A stretch of 64,000 nucleotides of DNA from Phylloscopus collybita (Eukaryota > Chordata > Aves > Passeriformes > Phylloscopidae). The translations under genes were made by a program, and so were the position numbers. Shown here piece after piece: positions 34,498 through 46,700 of this stretch. A model generated the notes under the pieces. That model searched no databases, had not been told where the DNA came from, and saw only the letters and a list, made by a program, of their open reading frames with translations. Location: the NCBI GenBank assembly GCA_027886175.1, contig JAJNNQ010000075.1, positions 82,563,001 to 82,627,000 on the forward strand. The letters are read 5' to 3'. Positions within the stretch are counted from its first letter, which is position 1; each line of letters opens with the position of its first letter.

Positions 34498-34542
<45 letters not shown>
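34498..34542 (+). repeat. T45 homopolymer followed by a pyrimidine tract
   Basis: Uninterrupted run of 45 T, followed by CCCTTTCTCTTCTTCTTCTT-type pyrimidine sequence to about 34575. It ends about 195 nt upstream of the TNFRSF11A ATG, so it is in the promoter or 5' UTR. Confidence 0.95.
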
Positions 34543-34737
34543 CCCTTTCTCTTCTTCTTCTTCTCTCTTCTCCCCTCGTGTAGCTGAGAGGAAGGAAAGG
34601 AAGAAAGAGAAGTAGTCGGCTCAAATGTGCCTCGCTGCGCTGCCGGGGCGCGGGGGCTTGACTGGAAGGATCTAGTTTCCCTTCGGTGGCAGGAAAAGGA
34701 GCCACGGGAGGCGGCAGAGACAGACGGACAGCCAGAC

Positions 34738-34797
34738 ATGCCCGTCCCGTCAGGCTGCTGGCTCCTTCTCCTGTGCCTGGCTGCCGCTGGCAAACAG
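34738..34797 (+). CDS. TNFRSF11A: TNFRSF11A exon 1: start and signal peptide
   Basis: It encodes [20 protein letters not shown], with a hydrophobic [10 protein letters not shown] core, then donor gtaagg in phase 0. The ATG has G at -3 and C at +4. It is the first ATG in the frame; an earlier ATG at 34625 is in another frame and stops at 34675. Confidence 0.9.
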
Positions 34798-37700
34798 GTA
34801 AGGCTGGGGGCCGGCGGAGGGGAGGTGGGTGTCGCATCCCCTCCCGGGGCTGGTTTGCTCGTCCCGCTGCTGGGGGCGATCGGCGAGCTGGGAGCCGGCG
34901 GCGTGGGACGGCTTCGCCTGCCCTGTCCCCCGCTCCGCTTGTTTGGCTTTTGGTTTTGTTTTTATCCCAGCAACTCAGAAGCTTCTCTCGCTTCTGTAAA
35001 ATCAAAGTAGTCCAAACCCAAAGTTGCGAAGGAAGCCAGGGGATCTGCAGGGAAAACAGCCTGGTTCTGCCCAGGGCAGGGTGTGAGAAACCAGAAAATA
35101 TTTGCAGTGAGGTTGTTGAGGGATATAATTTGCATGTAGAGTAAAAATAAGGCAGACTCCACCCTACCGAACAGATTTATTCGAGAGAGCGTGGGCACAC
35201 TTGTCCCTCAGGCGTGGGACGCGGGGGTTCCGCAGCCCAGGTTCAGCCCTCCAGCTTCCCCACCGGGATGAGCCCCTCTGGCTGCGGCCACCCCGCCATC
35301 CCCAGTGCTGGCAGCCCCCGAGCGGCCCCGGGACACGGGACACGGGCCTGGTGACCCCAGCTCCCGAGTGGGAGGCTGAGGCTCAGCGCGGCCGCATAAC
35401 TCGCCCGGAGGTTGATGTGCTGCTCGGGGCAGAGCCAGGAACCCGGTGCCAGGTCAGCTGCCCCGGAGGGCAGCCCTTTCCTCTGACGGGGGAAGATCTG
35501 AGCGAGGTTTGGCTCTGCGGTTGTTTGCAAACACGGCGTGCTCTGCTCGCAGCTCTGTGCGATGCCAGGTGGCCGCTGGTCAGCGTGGTACGCTCGGCAT
35601 CGCGGCTGCTCTTCCCCTGCTGTCGGAAAGACCATTTTCTACAGCCAGCTCTTGCTCAGCCTTGTCAATGGCGTACATCGTGTTTCCTGCAGAAGTTTAC
35701 ATCAGCAGAAGTTTGCTTTGCTTTTTCTAATTATACAGCTTAAAAATTATCCTTCTCCCTTGGTTATTTAGACCCTTCTAGACTGGCAGGATTTACAAAT
35801 ACCATGCTACCCTTTATTTACACTTTATTTCCTCCATTAATCAATGTTTGGCAGCCTCGCTGCCATTTGTATTTCTTTCATCTGAACTTCTGGTATTTTT
35901 CTGTGTCTCATTATTCTTGATAAGTTGTATAACTTAAAGTGCTTCCTTCAGCATGGGGCTGTAACTGGGCCATAGCTGAGTTCCCTGAGAGCAAGGTGCA
36001 GCTTCAAGAAAAAAGAGATAAAAAACCCAAACCAAAACAGAAAACCCTCTGCTGTCTACAGCTTACAATTTAATGTCTGACCGCACAGTTCTGAGAGCCT
36101 TTCCTTTGGATCCCTGGTCCTAAATACGTTGCCTAAAACCACACAGGCCTTTTTTTCCCCTCTAAAACATACGTTTCATTTTGTCCACCCTCACTCTCAG
36201 GCTTTTCTCAAATCGCTGCTTTCCAGGTGTCCTCCATATGTATGTGAATGAGCCTGCAAATTTCAAAAGTGACTTTTACATCACAGATTTCAGATGGTTT
36301 CTCCTGTCCCTCAGTATCCTCTGTGTCTCTTTTTTTCCTGCCCTGGTGCTCAGGACTGATCAGTGCAGCAGGAAGAGCAGACCTCAACACTCTTTGTACC
36401 TTTACTTCAGGTCACTAACCATTACATGCCTGCTTCCTTCTGGAGCCATTTAGGTTTAGTGCAGTTTTTCCCTTTGGAATGTACTCATTGCATGGAACTA
36501 GCTCAGCTTTGGACCAAACCTTGGAAATTCAGATTTCCATGACATAGCTCTCAGCATGTTTAAGGTACCCTGATGTACAAGCCAGAGCTCCTCATCATTT
36601 CTCACCTCTTGATTCATAGCCTTTCACAGGACACAGAACAAGGAACTTGTATTTATTTTGGGCTGATGTGTAAAGTCTTTCCACTGCATCCAGCAGTGCT
36701 TAATTCTGAGTCTGTGTTTGTACAGCATGCAACTTTGCATCGCCACTGCTTTGGACAAGTAGCAGCACAAAACTGCAAGTAGCATGAGGATAAAGATAAA
36801 ATATAATTTGTCAAAGAGCCCATTAATTTAATATTCTGCCTTCACCAGTGAGCAGAACCTACAAGAATGTGAAAGGCAAGCTTAGAGGGGTGCTGCTCTG
36901 GAGCAGCCTTTCAGTTTCTCCTTTGTCTGACTGATTTGAGCAGTGGTTTCTTAGAAGAGTAATGCTTTCTGTTGGAACAAGTGTGAGAAAACCTGTGGGA
37001 GGGTTGAGATTTTTCTGATGCATTTGTGTTAGTTTAGACTGGTTAATTGAGTGGAATAGTGCTCAAACAGTGCTATTTGCAATGTATTTCCTGCAAAGAA
37101 TGAGAAACATTCGAAAATGTAAGTTATTGCATACCCACTCATAATTCTGCTGAGAATAGACATGGTCATTGTCATCATTTTCACCAAAGAGGAAATGGGA
37201 ACAGAGAATTCGTGACTTGCTGTAGGTCACACACCGAGCAGACCTTCTGGGAGCACAGCTCAGCCCTGCTTATCTTGTGCTTCAGCCACAGGATGATCTT
37301 TCCAAACAATTCATTTTGGGCACCTGTCAGAGGTATTTTGCTTTCTGGGCCATGATCTGCTCAGCTTCTTTGCACAGGATAGTCACATCCCTTTCCTTGC
37401 TTAACACCAGTAAAGAGTATCAGTGTTACTATCAGATGGGAGTCAAAGTCTCTGAGAATGTGCATTTCCAAATGTGCAGTAAATCAGTTGCACCATCAGA
37501 TTCATCTCCCCTTTTGTGGCATGGGATGGTTCCTTCCACTACTCCGTAACATTTACTTCATAGATCAAGTTTGCTTGTTGCAAGCATTTGGAATTCTTGG
37601 CAATATAGAAAAGTTTTGGACAAAATATAGATTTTTCTCTAACCTCTAAAATGCACAGTCTGTATGATGAGAGAGGGGGAAGAAAGAGTGTAACAGTGAC

Positions 37701-40700
37701 TATACTGTGTTACATCGTGGGCTCTCCTGCTTCATTATTCCTGCTCTGATCAAGGCCAAAGGAATCATTCAGTAGAGTAAAACTTGTGCAATATCTAATC
37801 TAAACTCCTGGATTTATTCTACCATTAACAGCACGGGCTTCAAAGCTACTGTATTTCAATTAGTTCATTTGTAAAAATTCCCTTACAGCAATGGTTCCCG
37901 TGAGGAGCACTGGCAAGCCTTTCACTGTTTTGCAGTTTCCCCCAGAACATGTGAAAAATCTTACAGCACCTCGTATCAACAGAATATCATGCATGTAAAA
38001 CTACATCAACCCACAATTTAAGAAATCTGTCCCACTTCTCTTTTCATGTTAAGTATCATCTGGATGATGTAATTTCTTCTTTCCCACCAACAGGACTAAA
38101 ACAAACCTTTGCCACATTTCACAAGTTGGTAGAATTCAAGCTTATCAGACATCTCAAGGGTACTGACCAGTGTCATCTAGGTCACAGGGCTTTCTTCATA
38201 CTGTGCCGGAAGGAAAAAACAAAACAAAGAAACCTGTCAAGCAGAGAGAGTAACTGCATCCTTTAGGATCTTTATTTTTTTTTTCCTATTGCCCCTTACT
38301 GTCTATTACCCTCAAGCTCAGAAAAGTGGGATGTAACTTTGACAGCTGGGCAAGAACCAGTACTGATGGTAAAAGGGATGTGTGTGTAACTACAACATAG
38401 AAAAACATGGAAACCTCGAAGTGGTGCCCTCCAGCATTTATACCCTAACACTATTTAGAGGAATCCTGCTTGAGCCACTTTGCTACGTTTATCCATCTGC
38501 CCCTAGGAGTTCAAGTGGTGAAAGACTCTCCTGCAATTGGTACACGTGCAGACGCAAGGAAAAGGCAACGCTTGCTGCAAGGCTGTCCTCCTGCTTCTCC
38601 CTGCCCACTTCCTCTCTGTATGACCAGGTCCCCGGGAAGTCTTTGTGATGACCAGAGCCAGGAGGGTTCCTACCACCACATGCTGTGACCACAGAATTCA
38701 GATCTCCCTGCATCCTGCACCCTGCGCTGCAGGGGGCTGCTCTGCAGCAAAGGCTGCTGGACACTTGGAGGAGGTGGTTACTTCAGGAGCTGGTTGAGCT
38801 TACACAGGAGGGAAGAGGGAAACAGAGATAGCTGGTTCATCATGTCATCAGCTGCAGCTCTGCTCCTTGCATTGACTGTCCTCTTCCTTTCCATGGAAAC
38901 TCAACTTGCAAGGCAGTGCTGGCTTCTGCTGCAGCCACACTCCCCTGTTTTTAAGGATGCCTTGTTTGGCACTACTTGCACGGAGAAGCAGCTGCTCTGA
39001 GAGCGGCTCATTATTGCTGATGGACAACAGAAAGGCAAATATTTGTGTGTATAAATGCAAGATAAAAATTAAGTGATGTTTAACCAGGTTGCACTCTGGA
39101 CTTCAGTAGGCCTTGGTCTGTGCAACAAAATCGCCTGCCTGCAAGAACTTGCCCCTTTTTATGACTTACTCTTCTCTGAAAATGGTGCAAAGTTCATGTA
39201 GTAGAGGAAGAGCTCCACAAGCAGCAATGGCTGGAAGTCACAAGGTGGGCTGTGGGTGGGGATCCGGCTGCGCTGGCACTCAGGGCAGCCTGCTGTTGTG
39301 TCTGCCCTGTGTGAGCAGGACTGGGTGTGATGCTTTGGCACTGGGGAGAGCAGGTTTCCTGATTTGTCCCCATTTGTGTGTCACTGCAGTGTGCTTATCA
39401 TATTTGTGATGGGCTGCCTTCTGGAGGGCTCAGCACTGCACAGGAGAGAAGCAATGCTGACATCACCCTGGCTCTCCAGGACATCCTGGTTTGTGTCTCA
39501 TACCTGTGCAGCCACCTAAGCTGCTTTGTGCAGGGCTTCCTCTTTTGTTTGCCCTCTCAGGGTGTGAGTTCTCTGGGCATGGCTTTCTTTGGTGTTTGTG
39601 CAGTGCCCAGGATGCCATGGCTGCAAACGAAGCCAAAGAGTCATTAATCACCTCGGGATAGCGCCCCATCTGTTTCTCACCAAAGTCACAGGGAGGTCTG
39701 CCCGCGCAGGCCCGGGGAGGGAGTGGATGCATTGCCCTGGCCGGATGCCACAGCAGAGGCTGCAGCATCCAACCCTCACCCTTGTTCTCTGAGTCTTCTT
39801 CTGCCCAGGAGCTCAGCAGCATCCTCACAGGAGAGGCACGTTCCCCACACCGCTTGGCCAGATGTGTTTGTGCTGCCTCCCTGCAGCATTCCCAAAGGAG
39901 TGGCTCGAGCAGGGGTTCTGGCAGGGCATGGCAGCACAGTGGACAGGCAGAGAGCTGAGGCCCAGCGTTGCCTCTCAGCCTCTGCAGAACCCTCTAGCTG
40001 CCTCCCCTCTTAAAATCCAGATAAAAGAGACCAGAAAAGGCTGTGTTTTGGTAAAAAAAGCCAAGCTGGCCGGTTTAATCCACCCTGCAAGAGCCAATTA
40101 GCCAAGGAGGGGGGAAAAAAAATGAGATCATTCACCCTCACCACTTTGTGGCAACTCCAAAAGAAAAAAAAAGTATATAGGGTCTGTTCAAGAATGACAA
40201 AGAACAACATTTGTGACTGCAGATGGGTGCAGAATATATTTAGTCAGTGGTCAAAGTGGAGGGAAAAGAAAAGAATCTTGTATGGAAATAAAAATACTGT
40301 GAAGTTTTGTTAGGCAACCCATTAATCTGGAATGCAGAAATACAGATAGGGAAAAATGTGCAACTAGGTTCATATGAAGTCCTAAAATTGCCTATGTAGC
40401 ATGCAAGGACATCTATTTCGAGTGCATTATTTTGCCACAATGAGGAGTTTTGCCTTAGGAGCAACATATTCTCCAGAAACTTTGCATTGTTTGGTAGCAA
40501 GGATGAGATGGTTCCCTGAATCTGATCTCACAGGAAGAAAGCACTCCCCTGCAATACCACATGTTGTAAAACAGCCTGCTTATGGAAAGCAGCCAGAGCC
40601 TCTTCAAACCAGGGAAGAATATTTCCATAGACATTACTGGCTGCAGTCACTGGCAGAGCTGGTTCCTCGTGATGACACCTCAAGAGTGAATTAATCAATT

Positions 40701-43700
40701 CTCAGCCCAGTCCTGAGCCCTTTCATAAAGGCAGCAATTCCTTCACAAGAGAGAAGGTGCAGATACAGTCATGCTGTCCTCCCTCTAACTCACACCGAAG
40801 CAGAATGGTCTGTGGGTGTTACCTGCATCCCCCCAGACAGCCATCATCCCAAGCAAGGCTGCAGCCCCACCACTGCCCTTCATGTTTCTGCCTGCAGAGT
40901 ATTCATCAGTGGCTCCACGGGCACTGCTAAAACCCAGGAGAAGGAAGCCAAAGCAGAGAATCAGGTGGTAAAAGCAAGCTTCCTCTCTTCTACAAGCTTT
41001 CTTGTTCTGCCCAGCAGCTCAGCCATGATTTTGGGATCTCACCTCACATCATAAGAGATTAGTATGTTATGTTGCACTCTGAGGGCGTGCTGGACAGAAG
41101 GGGTACATAAATATACAGATTTTAAGCATAGAAAGTCCCCATTTGACTGCTAATCTGGCATCCAGCCCAAGAAATCTGTCATGGTTTTTTCTTCATTAAG
41201 TGTCAACTTCAGCTGATGAAGCATAGAAAAATGATCTGCTGAACTAAAATGCAAGAGGAGCATGCTCCCCCTAAAGCATTGTGGCTTTATTGTTTTTTTT
41301 TTTAATTATTTTTTTAATTAAGCATGAAGGGGTGTAGAGTTACTCATGGTGAGTCATTGAGACTGTACCTGGAGTGGTAAGGCTACTAAACTTCCCCTTG
41401 GAGCAGTGCTCTCGCATCTGTTTAATCTAGAAGAGATTTGTCTCTGCAGGCTTTACCACAAGCACACCTAGGTATTAGCTTTGATAATGTCATTATTCTG
41501 CAGCCTTTATTTCTGCTCGTTATGGACTGTTGATCTTGCTGTCAAGCCTTTTTGTTAAATATTTTGGTTTGCTTAGCTTTTGGGTTCTTACTCTCTGATT
41601 CACCTTCAGAGTATTCTGTTAGTCTTTGAATTGCTGTGGGGGAGCGTAGGTTAAAGCACGAGGTTTTGCAGCAAAGTGCAGGTCATGTGCAGGCACTACT
41701 GACTGCCCAGGCAGTGAAAATGTTAAGTGTGCCCCTCTGGCTGCGGTGTGGAGGTGACTTTGTCTCTGAATGACAAATTTTGTGCACGTGATGGCAAATC
41801 TTCAGCCCCTAGAAGCAAGCTGGCTGATTCACAGCTTCAGTCAGTCACTGTTTCAGCCCTGCCATCTCTCACCTCTGTCGTCTCCCATCTGATATATCTG
41901 ATATACCTGAGGTTCCTGTCTGCCTGCCCCCACCCCACCGTGAGAGCCGTCAGTGCTGCACTTCTCCTTTGCGTAGCTGCTGGCCAGAAATAGCTCTGGT
42001 GGGTTAGAGACTGAGGAATGCTCCTTCCCACCGGTGGAGCAGCACCAGTTGCTCAGGTGTTTGCTTTTGGCTGCATGCTGGAACAGAGGGACAAGGGGAA
42101 TAGGCAGGATAGAACTTCTGCCACCATTTGCCCAAGTCCTGGCTGCATGTTACAGTTTTTTCTTCACCTCTTCATTAATGATTTTATCCCTCATGCTCTT
42201 TCTGGCCTCTTCAGGCTTTCAGGCTCTAGCACCTATTTTTAAAAGTGAAATAATATTTAGTTTAAGCTGTTGCCATTTCCCGGCTCTATTTACCACGTGG
42301 TGGTAGTTCTGTGATGTGGTTTACTGGTCACTGGAAAGTTGACATCACCAAAAGCATTTCATTCACAGTCTAAGATTTTTGTGATGAATTACAGGTCTGC
42401 AAGCAAATAACTGGAATTGCAAAGTTGTGACTTGAGTGCTTCTTTAATTTTTATCCACAGTGAAGACTGTCCATGAAGGAACTGTTACATGCAACGTGAT
42501 TATGATTAAGTCTTTAACACAGGACTCCTTTTTCCCCTTGTACACCCACAACTGTAAAATTTTCCAGAGTTGTTACTGTTATGTGCCTCAACAGAGTGCC
42601 TGGGAGCAGCAGCCACAGAGCAGCGCCCATCGAGAACCAGATTCTATTTTTACTCTTGAATAATTTTTTAGGCAAGCCTCTGAAACTGGCAATGGGCTGA
42701 AGAAGTCTGGGGTCTGGTTAGCTGTACTGCTGACCCAAATCAGGTTGGAGGCTGGAAGGCTGTGAGCATAGTTGGTACCTGTGAGGGGAGAGGCAGTGGC
42801 TCATATTTGAAGAGGCAGCAGCAGGCGACTGCAGAGGCCATCTTAGCTGGGCTTGCAGGGGCTACTTCAGTTCAGGAAATGTTGCTCAAAGCTCACTCCT
42901 GTTGACAAAGGCTAATAAAGCCCCAAATCCACAGACTTTTTTCAGTTTTATAGTAGTCAAGTCTAAGGACCTCAAAAGCAAGTGGCTTGAATAAAGCTGT
43001 GCTGCAGAGTATAAAGAAGAAGTGGTGTGTGCAAGGCAGGACAGTCTGTAGTTGTCTTTCCCATAGGTACTTTGATGCTGTAATAATAAACAGAGAAAAA
43101 AATGTGCTTTGCTCAGTGAAATGATGACAGATTACTTGAATACTCTCCAGAAACAACTACACTGATCAAGAGGGTGTCGTCTTAAAAGACACCCCTTGAC
43201 GTGTCTCTTTACATCTCAATTTTTGCAAAACTGAGATTATCGCTAATGAGCAATCCTCATTGAGGCCTCAGGTTCTTGTTCAAAAGTGTCATGGGAAAAA
43301 GGCTGTGGAAACCCCCAACCTTGTTCTTCCAGATTTTTTCTTTTAAAGGAAAGAAGGCTCATGCAACTCTATCTTTTCTGAAATGTGAAGAGTGAGAAGA
43401 GTAATTTTACCGTCCATGACACACAGCTTCTTCTGCCCTCTGATTGCTCAAGGGCACAAAGAATAAATATTTCCTTAAGCCTGAGGACAGGAGTCTGAAT
43501 GCTGCTGGTTCTCCCCTTCAGAAGCACCTGTGTGTGTGTGTTTTTAAGGTGTGAGTAACACAGTGGTGCTTTGTAGTGCTGTCATCAATATTCCCCAACC
43601 CTAAAAGCACAAGCACGCTCTTGTTTAGTGTCCTTTTCAACAAATAAGCAAAAAAAACCCCAAACCCAAAGCTGAAAAGTCTGCCTGCACCAAAACACAA

Positions 43701-46700
43701 TCTTTCTGCAAACCTTGATGTAAGCATGCCTGTTTTTCCAAAGAAGCCGGTTGTGGTAATCATGTGCTTAAAGGTAAGCAGGTGTTGGTGTGCTTCACCA
43801 AACTGGATCTACCAAGCCTGGAGGAGCTTTGTCTTTTCCCCTCTGGCTTCTTCCCCTGTCAGATATACTTGTTCTGAAGTAATATTGATCAAATGGGAAA
43901 GCTGCCTGGTTTTTTATGAACTGGTGCAAATCTGGATGCTTTGCACACTTTTGAAGTGACAAATTAAACTTATGCAGGATACCTAAAGCTCTCTGAAGCA
44001 CTTACATGCACGTGGTGGTGGATTTAATGAGCAGCTTCATCAATAGCGAGACCATTAAAGGAATGACCAGGGGTTTTATCTCATTTAAGCATTTCAGAGG
44101 AAGTTGGCACTTTCTCTCTCTAGATAAGAGCTTGGTGGTGTCCAAATCACTCTGACCCACAGACCAGCATCCGAGGAGAGGAAGGATGTTCCAGGGGTTA
44201 CGGAGCAAACTTGAGCCTTGGGAGACTTGGTTTGGTTTCCTGTCACCTCTGTAAAGCCAGATGGCCTCCTGGTACAAGTTCCTCATCTGCAAATGTATTG
44301 CACTTCCCCGTCTCAGAAGGACACATTGGCAGGAATGTGCTGGTGATGGTGAAGCACCAGGTCATTGTGCTGCCAGCAGCACAAGTACTTCTCATCCTCC
44401 AAAGGAAAATAATGTACAGTTTAAGACAGAAATGTCTGCTTGGCAGAGGGATTGACACAAGATAGCCTGACATCAACAGAGCTGTGTTAGCAAAAAGTCT
44501 TGAGTTTGGCTCCCACCATAAGAAAACTCCAGGTTGCTCTGGTTTCCCTTCCTGTATACCCTTTGCCTCAGCTTTCACGCTCAGCAGGTCCAGCCAGTCC
44601 GTATCAGGCTAGAATCCCTCACCTTCACATGGAGGTTAGCCCATGGGTGCTGAGAGCCCTGTCTTTGCACCACTGGGCAAAAATCAAAAGAGGGAGTATT
44701 GCAGCTTTATGAGTGCCTTAGCTTATGTGGAAAGGAGAAGGACATGGATACAGAAGAGGCTGCTTATTGACACAGAGCGTAGGTTAATGCAGCTGTGAGC
44801 TATTCCATAACAATAGCCCTCATCGTGTCCTAAAACCTGGTGGTATAAAACAACGTCCAAAAGGTGGCTGAGCAATTAGCCTGCTCCCTTCACCTTGGTT
44901 CCAGGGCCCTGCTGCTTCTCCTTAGGCTGAGTTGTGATTCTCAGAAATTACTCCAGACCCTTCAGCTGAATGCTCCTTAGCAGATTTGCATGTCCTTCCG
45001 TAAAAAGGATGACTTTGCCCTCATTTGACACTTCAGTAATTTTTTGAGTCTTTTCGTCTAAAGAGGAACTGTTAAATAGGGGCAAACGAGGAAGAAGAGG
45101 ACATTCTGTAACAAAAAGCAGTGACTGGACCTTCTTTTGGTCTCACCACAGTTGTTACCTTTGTGGATGGCTGGGTAGAGAATCAACTGCTCTAGACACT
45201 TGTGCTTGGTTCCACATCATCACCTCAACCCTTTGCTGGCCATCTCAGTGTTTTAGCCTGAGTTGCGTTACAGAAAACGAGCTCTTTCAAGTACAGGGGT
45301 CACTGAGCTGTGTCACTGTTCAGCTGCCAGGCTGGCCCAGCTTTCCTTTTCCTAGATTGCCTCTTCCCTCACCAGCCCTGGCTGTTATCCTGTGCCCCTC
45401 CTTGGAGGTGCTGTGTAAACAGGGGATGCAGCGTTTGTTCCAAAAAGGCATTATCTAGTTGCAGGAAAGGTACTGCTAATGAATGCAAAGAAAGAGACAA
45501 GGAAGCAATGAGACAACAGAAGACTGGACTCTTAATTTGACCCAGGATTGTTGTGATGATAAAAAAGGCTGTAAGTTGCTTATATCCTACAAAAATAGGA
45601 GAACTCAAGACTTCTGAGTTGTGCTACTTTTTCTATTCCAGACACAGCTAGCACAGTTTTGATAAACACAAGTCATGCACCAAGCCATGGCTCTAACTCC
45701 AAGCCAGAAGGTGGTGTTTAAACAAAAATTTCAATCTTTTTTTTGGTCATCTTAATTTACAAGACCCTTCCCAGCAATTAGAAGAGGGCAAGGTGCTTAG
45801 GGAAAACTGTTCCTTTTTAGGCAGGTTGCTATTGCTTAAACTAGAAAAAGGTGAAAGAGAAGATGTAAAGACTTGGAGGAAACAAGGGGAGAGTGCTAAG
45901 TAGAGGAATGGGAACCAGCACCAGCTGGCACAGGGTTGTCATGTGCTATTAGATGTTAGAAGCTCCCTTTAACCAGCAGCAGAAGCTTTATTGCAGCTTC
46001 ATCCAAGTAAATGCAGTTTTCAGGGCTGTATCCAAGAGTGAAGAATTCCTTGCTATGGGCTAGATTTTAAATCACCTTATCTAGCAGCAAGATCAACAAC
46101 TGGTTGTGAGGTGTTCAGTTTGCCTCAAGGACTCTGGTCTGCCAAAGCAGGGTCAGTGGAGGGCTGGGCACAGTGCTTGGCTGGCTAGGATCCCCACACA
46201 AGCCATGCCCTGAAGCCTGGACTCTGGGAGGGACCACTGTGTACAGGCAGCTGAGAGCTGGGAGGGGATGCAAAGGCCCATGAGGGCCAGAGGCGTCTGC
46301 TGCCCACTTTGCAGATGCCCTGTCATGTACCCATTTCAGGTGGGTGAGGGGAGAGGAGGTGATTTGTGTAGCTTTGTGTTGATTTTATTTTGGTTTTTTG
46401 AGACACAAAAAGCTGTTGACTTAATTGCATCACCTTTGTGGATGGCTGCCTCAGTTCCATGAAGCCACCTCTGCAGGACACAGTGGGAGCCATAAAAAGC
46501 TGCAAAATTTAAGTCCAGTATTTTGTTGGACTAGCCAGGAGCATTTTGTATCCCAATGGGAAGCTGGGAACTTCTTCTTTTTCAGGAATATAAATCATTC
46601 ACTTTACTTGTTTGTTTAATGCTCTGCATTCAAACTGGCAGTTTCCCAGGTCTTGATCTGAGGCAATTTCTGTGAAAGAGACTACAGAGGTACTTCTATG

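Larger units (their letters stand above)
33590..35640. promoter_or_regulatory. TNFRSF11A: CpG island and putative promoter of TNFRSF11A
   Basis: CpG density and GC content rise sharply compared with the AT-rich flanks on both sides, in two blocks (about 33.6-34.4 and 34.6-35.6 kb) separated by A27 and T45 tracts. The first TNFRSF11A coding exon lies within it. No clear TATA box is seen near the start, consistent with a CpG-island promoter. The transcription start is not determined. Confidence 0.7.

Noticed and set aside
33656..34615. Several open frames on both strands in the CpG island, some with poly-Lys or poly-Phe
   Set aside because: Explained by low stop-codon density in GC-rich DNA and by the A27/T45 tracts; no conserved product.
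43531..43541. GT microsatellite
   Set aside because: Only about five units; not notable.
44200..44330. Second MIR-like fragment (gttcctcatctgcaaatg)
   Set aside because: Similarity is limited to a short stretch; too weak without a profile search.
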